Assembly (NCBI GenBank): GCA_904501975.1
Contig: CAJGCZ010000023.1
Location: forward strand, 1 to 37,755
Direction: 5' to 3'
Source of the DNA: an uncultured Akkermansia sp.
GTDB lineage: Bacteria; Verrucomicrobiota; Verrucomicrobiia; Verrucomicrobiales; Akkermansiaceae
DNA length: 37,755 bases
This document shows, piece after piece, positions 33,601 to 37,755 of the stretch. The notes beneath the pieces were generated by a model that had not been told where the DNA came from, did not search any database, and worked only from the letters and a program-made list of their open reading frames with translations. The translations under genes and the position numbers were made by a program. Each line of letters opens with the position of its first letter. Position 1 is the stretch's first letter.

Positions 33601-33737
33601 TTTGTTTGTACTCCGCAGAATCTCTCGGCAGAAGTTTGAAATATAATGGTTTTGGCGCTTTAAGTGTTTACAAGGAGCCAGACCCACGCGTCATGTGCAG
33701 TCTGCCCCCCTTGGATTTACCTTCTTCTGAAAACTGA
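30648..33737 (+). CDS. addB: AddB-like PD-(D/E)XK nuclease/helicase subunit
   Basis: A 1029-residue partner of AddA in double-strand break end processing. The N-terminal two thirds look like the inactive-helicase part of AddB-type proteins (TIVVPTAESGRRLREYMAE near residue 45; IIIAGMHEGHVPERMPADAY around 560, the remnant helicase motif). The C-terminal nuclease starts with FSPSAIKEFLNCPLRFWLKK and has the active site DMRVDRVDR...RVIDYKSN. AddB of Bacillus carries an iron-sulfur cluster with CxxC-type C-terminal cysteines; here the spacing is Cys-x5-Cys-x6-Cys (QCVQTAACLMRSGLC), so the cluster is uncertain. It is followed after 22 nt by addA. Start ATG 30648 fits the promoter. Confidence 0.85.
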   Translation: MNIPELRHFLGWDRPAIELVATKLEALNESNPDGFRRATIVVPTAESGRRLREYMAERAKKPLLMPRITLTGQLIPCRGDHVATEQETLAAWLHVLQQAMADKPLPWLLEVATQMQRIRKQLEQEARTPDWQPETMQSFVRDYLCESEEQWANTITYENERWEALKTTFSSVDEQLSLWGLQPAEQCRAKELSSPVPRGPIIIACVPELSPLNRLYIQRLTETEAAQVEIWVNAPQNEAARFDAFGQPIPVITTGAFAKQGWSECPIEIPAQNHGGTIRAEDVIHPTGSVQAFGKKVKELAGGYHARDLILSSCDDTLSPMLVSAFKPEWQVNIPEGRSLLATEAGRIPQQIKDACAAMHPSEPMQRRDIEDVLTLLRNRTFQRCFSAYSVPAAFNHYLSELCHEHLPCSVQHLLHIMQRHLQAEEQLEQQNQQRVQTLSTYIRYTTDVANFIQDCYQSEGLSKRLIELSAALTQLLRKPEMKRAARILSGVMRETAKLVSNARIACPPAAALMLMAYTVEKQATGVLEGAGDRNKSINLKGWRELCYTNAPRIIIAGMHEGHVPERMPADAYLPNAYRAFLSMTNDTSRCARDSFLLTALLHSRPAGSIHFVLSAATLDGTPISPSPLLLRCSNAVATAERVNWLFSDAHAASADSEYDLLPFIKPSAPHTNATDMESVALIAEGIKNPYEDTEYTFSPSAIKEFLNCPLRFWLKKIHRISPSDTLPDDKSEPDAAEYGNLLHAILQDITTRYHNTPPTTNCDELTNEIAAYAAECATARVAEQYGGPDTPLPVTLRILQRNLIKTAQAFAKCHATDLCDGWEVILTEERLVFSMPSGQDTAPLCFDMRVDRVDRHRDDGRMRVIDYKSNALDPRKTHWEKLSGTASELYHAYLPAEWVVQDSKNNVHRWSSVQLPLYAEALRTIHQLPYLPETGFYNLPRTEPEAVQYYPMSGIDSKSEMTPELHEQAMQCVQTAACLMRSGLCLYSAESLGRSLKYNGFGALSVYKEPDPRVMCSLPPLDLPSSEN

Positions 33738-33759
33738 TACGTTTCACGCGTTTTTTCTC

Positions 33760-36700
33760 ATGTCCTCTTCATCAAAGTATATCACAGGCAATCTCATTGC
33801 CGCCTCTGCCGGAACCGGTAAAACCTACCAGCTCACCTCTCGCTTCGTTGCCTTGTTGGCATTAGGCGCGCGCCCGGAGAAAATGATTGCGCTCACCTTC
33901 ACCAAAAAAGCGGCAGGCGAGTTCCGAAACCGCATTTTCCAAGCATTATCTGACGGCGCCTTGGGCAAGCCGGATTACGAAATTCCGGCACGCAATGGCA
34001 TGGCGGCCCGAGTCTGGGAAACTTGGACAGGCCTGCACCTCAATGCGGATTTCTCGCTGACTCCCTCCTCTAATCCCGTAGCTCTATACCCTGCGGCCAT
34101 TCCGATGTTGGAGCGAGCGGCAGCTCAAAAATGCTACCCGGAGCAGCTGGAGCCAACGCCAGAGGAACCGGAGCTCCCGCTACTTACAACAGAGTTCTTT
34201 GCAGAGCTGTTAATACGAGTACTGAGTAAATCGTCAGATTTACAGCTGTCCACCCTCGACAGCTTCTTTAACAGAGTAGTAGCCGCAGACTTGCACCGCG
34301 CGGGGCTTAGCAGTGTTACCCCCATGAATCCGTTGCAGCAGCAACGCGCCACGCGCACAGCTCTGTTGGCCATGCTGGCAGAGAGTGAGCGGTCGTCGCA
34401 CCATGAATCAGCCCTCATTACATTGCTCAGCTGCATTGCTGAAGATAAAGGAGGCGCCTTGCTAGAGATTCTGGAGAAGAACATAAACACGTATCTTGCT
34501 CTCTACAAGGAGTTTCCTCAAGAACAACCGTGGGGGCTTATGCAGGCTTTTCAGCTTCCGGATTGCGCAGATACAGAACTGTTATCGGAGCAAGATATCA
34601 TTGAATATCAAGCAAAGATTAGCCAAAGTGCGGAGCTGTTAACATGGAAGAAAAAGCGCAGCTATGTTAAGCGTTCCCTGCCGGGTATTGCCTCAAAAAT
34701 CAGAAAAAACGGCAAATTGTCAAATTCCATTACGGAATGGCTTCAGGCAAATGATACAGACTATTTGCCTACATCTGCGGAAGAAGTTGCAGAAGACCAA
34801 CGCCTGAGGGGCATCATTAAAGAGCTGCAAGAAAAATGCAAACGACTCTTTTTGCGTACGGTACAAGAGCGTTCTGCCGCCATGCACGAGCTGCTGCAAC
34901 AATACTACACGGCATACCGAGATTGCATTTTGGGTGAAGGACTGTGCACCTTCGACGACATTAAGCAAGGGGCCAGACAGCTTTTAGCCACCGAATCCGC
35001 CGGAGAAGAATCCGGTATGGCTCTCACCCTCACCACCAAGCTTGACCACTGGATGCTGGATGAGTTCCAAGACACAGACCCGGTGCAATGGGAAATTCTG
35101 AGCAACCTCCTTAAGGAAAATGCTCAGTATCCGGAAAAATCGCTGTTTGTAGTAGGCGATAAAAAGCAAAGTATTTATAGCTTCCGCGGAGCTTCGTCCG
35201 AACTTTTCGAGCAATTACGCGGCAATAAACCGACCACTGATGGCTACGACTGGCAGAAACGAGTTCTTATTAATTCCAACCTCCCTGAAAGTCGCCGCTC
35301 TGTGCCGGAAATTATCAACTTCACCAACAAGGTATTTGCTTCGATTAAGGAGGCAGACGACGAGTTTTCGGAACATCGCCCCCATGACTCGAACCTCAAC
35401 AAAAAAGGCTATATCAGGGTGCAGGTGTTACCCAAATGCAAAGCAGAACAAACACTACAGGAAGCATGCCTAGCCGTGGGCAATATTTTGGATGAATTGA
35501 CGGAAGAATCATCGCCCGCTCAGCGCAAATTGCGCAACGGCATCAGTATTGCCATTCTGGTGCGCAAGGGCGACCATGCACGAGAAATCGCGGCATGGTT
35601 ACGCCGTTTCAAACCGTCGATTCCCGTTCAATTGGTAGAAGATTCGCCGTTAACTGCGGCCTCCCCGTTGGGGGAATTGCTGCTCTCCTTCTTCATGTGG
35701 CTGCGCGAGCCTGCAGACAAATACCGCTACAACGTGCTGCGAGTCTCTCCGCTGCGCGCCATCATGCATATCGGCGGATACCAGGCCAAGGCAGACACTG
35801 CGTGGGATGCCTGGATGACCTGCCTCAATGAGCACGGATACGCCGCCATCATTGAAAAACTGGCTACCTACCTGCCGGAGGATTGCCCAAAGCGCATGGT
35901 TTCAGAATGGCTGGAGGAAGCCATAAGTTTTGACGCAGCCGGCGGCTCGCTGGATGAATGGATTTTGCACATGCGCACCTGTTGCCGCAAGGAGAACGGC
36001 TCTGCCCAATACGTCCAAGTAATGACCATGCACAAGAGTAAGGGCGCCGAGTTTGACGCCGTCATTCTCCCCTTCTTGGGCTCTCAGGCTGTAGACCAAC
36101 CTCGATCAGAGGGTATCCCATATTTCATTTCCAACGATAAAGAAGGCATTTTGGTTCACCCCGGCACAGCGGAAGAACGAGCACAATTCCCGGTTTTAGT
36201 AGAATACGAGAGCAAGTGGAAACGCGCCCGGCGCGATGATAGCTACAACCTCATGTATGTAGCCCTTACCCGTGCCCGTTATGCCAACTATATTCTTCTA
36301 CCCGGCGGAGGAGAACCGGTTGAAACTCCTACAAAGGAATCGGATTGGATTTTGAATACCTTAGAGCAAGAAGGTTGTGCCCCCAGCCTTGAGAAAGACG
36401 CGGAATTCGGCAACGCGGATTGGTACGCAGCGAAAAAACAACAAACTGCGATTGTCCACGCACCGAGCCCCGCTATGCCGCTGGGGGACCCCTTGCAGCT
36501 TCGCAGCCGCATTTCACCCTCTGTGTCGCACGACGATGGCGTTGCGGCTCCCAAGGCAGAGCTGCGTTTGACAGAACAACCTACCGGTGCCGATTTCGGC
36601 ACAGAGGTGCACGAGTGCTGGGAGCAGGTAGAGTGGCTGAAGCATGAGGGAAGCCTCCCCTTCTCCTCCCCTCAAAACGAGGCGCAAAAGGTTGTTTACA

Positions 36701-37089
36701 ATGCCTTACAACAAGACGAGATTGCCAAACTCTTCACCCGCCAAGCGGGGCAAGAAGTTTATAATGAGCAATCTGTGGAGGCTATCTCTGAAAACGACGA
36801 ATGGATTTCAGCCTCCATTGACCGCTTGATTCTTAACTATGATGCCAAGGGGGCATTAATATCCGCCCACATCATCGACTTCAAAACCAACGCACCAGCC
36901 CTCCGCGCTGGGTTCGCAACGTTTGAAGATTGGCTCATGGCGCACTATAAAAAGCAGATGCATGCATACCGTGAGCTTATCTGCCAAGCGTTCGATTTGC
37001 CGGAACAAGCCGTCAAGGTCTCGCTCATCTCCTGCCCCAAGGGTGTACCCGCCAAGGTACTTGCCTACAAGCAAGATCAATTAGCCTAG
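33760..37089 (+). CDS. addA: AddA-like UvrD/Rep helicase-nuclease
   Basis: A 1109-residue helicase-nuclease that unwinds and trims DNA ends for RecA-dependent repair. UvrD-family motifs in order: Walker A AASAGTGKTYQLTSRF (14-29), LTFTKKAAGEFRNRI, the Walker B DEFQDTDPVQWE, VVGDKKQSIYSFRGA, VMTMHKSKGAEFDAVILP and YVALTRARY. A C-terminal RecB-type nuclease follows with ASIDRLILNY and HIIDFKTN. Start ATG 33760 puts the Walker A at the usual distance; an in-frame start at 33664 overlaps addB and lacks support. Downstream, the 666 bp to the window end have no gene. Confidence 0.92.
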   Translation: MSSSSKYITGNLIAASAGTGKTYQLTSRFVALLALGARPEKMIALTFTKKAAGEFRNRIFQALSDGALGKPDYEIPARNGMAARVWETWTGLHLNADFSLTPSSNPVALYPAAIPMLERAAAQKCYPEQLEPTPEEPELPLLTTEFFAELLIRVLSKSSDLQLSTLDSFFNRVVAADLHRAGLSSVTPMNPLQQQRATRTALLAMLAESERSSHHESALITLLSCIAEDKGGALLEILEKNINTYLALYKEFPQEQPWGLMQAFQLPDCADTELLSEQDIIEYQAKISQSAELLTWKKKRSYVKRSLPGIASKIRKNGKLSNSITEWLQANDTDYLPTSAEEVAEDQRLRGIIKELQEKCKRLFLRTVQERSAAMHELLQQYYTAYRDCILGEGLCTFDDIKQGARQLLATESAGEESGMALTLTTKLDHWMLDEFQDTDPVQWEILSNLLKENAQYPEKSLFVVGDKKQSIYSFRGASSELFEQLRGNKPTTDGYDWQKRVLINSNLPESRRSVPEIINFTNKVFASIKEADDEFSEHRPHDSNLNKKGYIRVQVLPKCKAEQTLQEACLAVGNILDELTEESSPAQRKLRNGISIAILVRKGDHAREIAAWLRRFKPSIPVQLVEDSPLTAASPLGELLLSFFMWLREPADKYRYNVLRVSPLRAIMHIGGYQAKADTAWDAWMTCLNEHGYAAIIEKLATYLPEDCPKRMVSEWLEEAISFDAAGGSLDEWILHMRTCCRKENGSAQYVQVMTMHKSKGAEFDAVILPFLGSQAVDQPRSEGIPYFISNDKEGILVHPGTAEERAQFPVLVEYESKWKRARRDDSYNLMYVALTRARYANYILLPGGGEPVETPTKESDWILNTLEQEGCAPSLEKDAEFGNADWYAAKKQQTAIVHAPSPAMPLGDPLQLRSRISPSVSHDDGVAAPKAELRLTEQPTGADFGTEVHECWEQVEWLKHEGSLPFSSPQNEAQKVVYNALQQDEIAKLFTRQAGQEVYNEQSVEAISENDEWISASIDRLILNYDAKGALISAHIIDFKTNAPALRAGFATFEDWLMAHYKKQMHAYRELICQAFDLPEQAVKVSLISCPKGVPAKVLAYKQDQLA

Positions 37090-37104
37090 GCTCAGGTGTA
37101 ATAT

Positions 37105-37168
37105 AAGCATGGGAAAATCCGTTGCAGGTGCAGCAACTCGCGTTTGCCGCACGCTTTTTCCCATGCTT
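37105..37168. repeat. Large hairpin after addA
   Basis: Arms AAGCATGGGAAAA (37105-37117) and TTTTCCCATGCTT (37156-37168) match over 13 bp, enclosing a smaller stem GTTGC/GCAAC (37121-37137). It begins 15 nt after the addA stop and may end its transcript, although no T-run follows. A 26-codon ORF inside it is not convincing. Confidence 0.7.
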
Positions 37169-37190
37169 TACGCTCCATATAACTATTAAC

Positions 37191-37285
37191 TGCCTCGCGG
37201 AGCGGGGCAATATCACTGAGCTTGTAAAGCTCAATATCACTCTGCCGAAGGCAGAATATCACTTGCCTGAAAGTCAAATATCACT
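37191..37285. repeat. Train of four short hairpins with ATATCACT linker
   Basis: TGCCTCGC-GGA-GCGGGGCA (37191-37209, one G-T pair), TGAGCTT-GTA-AAGCTCA (37217-37233), TCTGCC-GAA-GGCAGA (37241-37255) and TTGCCT-GAA-AGTCAA (37264-37278, one mismatch). Each is followed by the linker ATATCACT (37210, 37234, 37256, 37278), sharing edge bases. Centres are 23-25 nt apart. Unlike the GGTGAAGA train, both stem and linker sequences are different. Confidence 0.85.
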
Positions 37286-37323
37286 ATAAGGGAAAGGTAG
37301 GACAATAGACTGTTTGCGCAGAT

Positions 37324-37367
37324 TCTTGCATTCCGTTCGATGTAAGCGCAGCGAACGGAATGCAAGA
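37324..37367. repeat. 16-bp inverted repeat
   Basis: Arms TCTTGCATTCCGTTCG (37324-37339) and CGAACGGAATGCAAGA (37352-37367) are exact reverse complements with a 12-nt loop. The CGAACGGAAT portion also occurs in element copies 1 and 2 (near 157-166 and 7506-7515), tying this hairpin to that repeat family. Confidence 0.8.
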
Positions 37368-37480
37368 GCACCGGCGAGGGGAGGCAGAGAACGAGTGAAC
37401 GGTATTGACTTTTACCAAGGAATATGAGTATGCACAAAGCTTTGTTTTTCAATGAAGCTCATACCCCAACCCACAGCTTT

Positions 37481-37755
37481 CTGCCGCCCCTCAACCGGGG
37501 CTCCAATCATTTCCCATCGGGTACCCGGAGCTAACGCTCCGGGCTATTACGCTACTGCCCCCATACGGGGGCTCTGAATTCGGCTCGCTGCGCTCGCGGT
37601 ATTCGGGAGGAGGAACGGCTTACGCCGTGGTGAAGAATGCCCGTTGGGCATGGTGAAGAATCTGCCTGCGGCAGATGGTGAAGAACAGCTTGCGCTGTAG
37701 TGAAGAACGCACCTGCGGTGCGTAGTACGGAGGGCCGACAAACTCCCATTTATCA
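37481..37755 (-). repeat. Modular palindromic 3'-end element, copy 4 (type B, cut by the window end)
   Basis: Distal modules: GCCCC/GGGGC (37486-37501), CCCGGAGC-TAAC-GCTCCGGG (37524-37543) and GCCCCC-ATAC-GGGGGC (37557-37572). Then comes the hairpin train: CGGC-TTAC-GCCG (37616-37627), ATGCCC/GGGCAT (37637-37651), ATCTGCC-TGC-GGCAGAT (37660-37676), CAGC-TTGC-GCTG (37686-37697) and ACGCACC/GGTGCGT (37707-37723). It is nearly identical to 7801-7982 and stops at the point where copy 3 goes on with the ACTAAAAACT entry. By analogy a minus-strand gene should end just beyond the window. Confidence 0.82.

Noticed and set aside
33738..33760. parS-like site (GTTTCACGCG near 33740) for ParB
   Set aside because: Only half of the 16-bp palindrome is present and it is far from parB.
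37110..37190. 26-codon ORF after addA
   Set aside because: It lies inside a hairpin, has no promoter or ribosome site and no recognisable sequence.

Overview
The window most likely comes from a Verrucomicrobiota bacterium, probably a gut, Akkermansia-like lineage. This is inferred from gene content, not from a marker gene. Supporting signs are a secreted M60 (mucin-type) metallopeptidase, an ECF sigma factor paired with a large membrane Ser/Thr kinase, PTS enzyme I plus HPr without permeases, pyruvate formate-lyase (anaerobic fermentation), secreted ankyrin-repeat proteins, moderate GC and almost no Shine-Dalgarno sequences. No rRNA, tRNA, transposase, phage gene or CRISPR array was seen.

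Layout. 1-255: a palindromic repeat element. 256-2765: two secreted proteins on the minus strand, one a putative HExxH metalloprotease. 2886-5376: cysS-queF-queC operon. 5546-7385: parB and a glutaminyl-cyclase-like lipoprotein. 7386-8001: two convergent palindromic elements. 8002-10072: ptsH-ptsI (minus). 10243-11088: patatin-like phospholipase. 11146-13926: secreted ankyrin protein and M60 peptidase (minus). 14185-14751: secreted thioredoxin-like protein. 14752-15107: gene-free, palindrome-rich. 15108-18234: ECF sigma factor and overlapping Ser/Thr kinase (minus). 18294-19967: plsY-gpsA phospholipid operon (minus). 20140-23685: SNF2 helicase (minus). 23782-25840: LOG-family enzyme and a second secreted ankyrin protein (minus). 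25962-27653: UTP-glucose-1-phosphate uridylyltransferase and a small GGQ release-factor-like protein (minus). 27791-28018: zinc-ribbon protein. 28058-30454: promoter, candidate SRP RNA and pflB. 30648-37089: addB-addA recombination nuclease/helicase. 37090-37755: gene-free, full of hairpins and ending inside a fourth copy of the palindromic element.

Three things stand out. First, a family of modular palindromic elements sits at the 3' ends of genes (four copies). Two copies carry a train of five small hairpins spaced 23-24 nt apart, and the only differences between the two trains are three bases, all in hairpin loops. A second, unrelated train with the same period but another linker lies at 37191-37285. 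This is the best candidate for an undescribed system. Second, at least nine promoters have the ATG only 7-12 nt after the -10 box, which implies leaderless transcripts as a normal mode of expression here. Third, the leader between a strong promoter and pflB has the core signature of a small bacterial SRP RNA.

Coordinates were read by eye. Family calls rest on motifs recognised in the translations, with no database search.
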